A stretch of 64,000 nt of DNA from NCBI GenBank assembly GCA_963709875.1, contig CAVPYB010000002.1:558001-622000 (forward strand), read 5' to 3'. A program made the translations under genes and the position numbers. This document shows positions 63,966-64,000 of this stretch, piece by piece. A model generated the notes under the pieces. It saw only the letters and a program-made list of their open reading frames with translations. It was not told the DNA's origin and made no database searches. The stretch comes from JAQBDA01 sp963709875. GTDB lineage: Bacteria; Chloroflexota; Anaerolineae; Anaerolineales; UBA4823. Numbering within the stretch: the stretch's first letter is position 1; the number at the start of each line of letters is the position of its first letter.

Positions 63966-64000
63966 GGCGGTTCAAGTAAGTGACGGTGATATGGTGCCCT

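Noticed and set aside
1..64000. CRISPR arrays, rRNA and tRNA genes
   Set aside because: No regularly spaced direct repeats, rRNA-like sequence or cloverleaf was noticed on reading; a tRNA scan could still find one.

Overview
The window looks like a chromosome segment of an uncultured Chloroflexota bacterium, probably class Anaerolineae. This is inferred from overall protein style, a GAAC-N4-GTTC LexA box, a receiver-ParA fusion and long runs of ABC sugar-uptake and COG1082-type isomerase genes. No rRNA, tRNA or CRISPR was seen.

Layout. 1-3531 (+): the end of a 2-oxoacid dehydrogenase E2, its E3 (lpdA) and a CpaE-like receiver/ParA fusion. 3508-10941 (-): a surface-polysaccharide operon (wecC, wecB, acetyltransferase, glycosyltransferases, FkbM methyltransferase). 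11127-12461: an insertion sequence with terminal inverted repeats and a 7-bp target duplication, directly beside the lexA promoter. 12618-13370 (+): lexA. 13433-25018 (-): a secreted lamin-tail protein and nuclease pair, a MacAB-like efflux system whose ATPase carries a cyclic-nucleotide-binding domain, and a MoxR/VWA pair. 25238-42597 (-): a GntR-headed 17-gene catabolic operon. 42757-51863 (+): xdhC followed by a second catabolic operon. 52029-64000: a TolB-like protein, a VapC toxin, orphan genes, xylB with lactate-utilization genes, envelope proteins and a GTPase.

The core is the pair of opposed operons between 25 and 52 kb. The left one encodes a GntR/FCD repressor, a ribose-type ABC importer, five xylose-isomerase-like TIM barrels (one Hyi-like), an IolB-like isomerase, an UlaG-like lactonase, a Gfo/Idh/MocA dehydrogenase and a three-component molybdenum hydroxylase. 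The right one encodes an SDR, a DapA-family aldolase, a zinc alcohol dehydrogenase, an aldehyde dehydrogenase, a sixth TIM barrel and a divergent transketolase. Both operons carry the same operator, TGTAA-N4-TTACA, at the transcription start of a TTGACA-17 bp promoter, so one regulator probably controls both. I read this as one carbohydrate or sugar-acid catabolic regulon whose substrate I cannot name. XylB and LutA/LutBC downstream would feed pentose and lactate or pyruvate metabolism.

At least seven single-base frameshifts interrupt otherwise intact genes, mostly at short homopolymers. This suggests consensus errors in the assembly more than gene decay. The affected genes are annotated here as whole genes with the break positions given.
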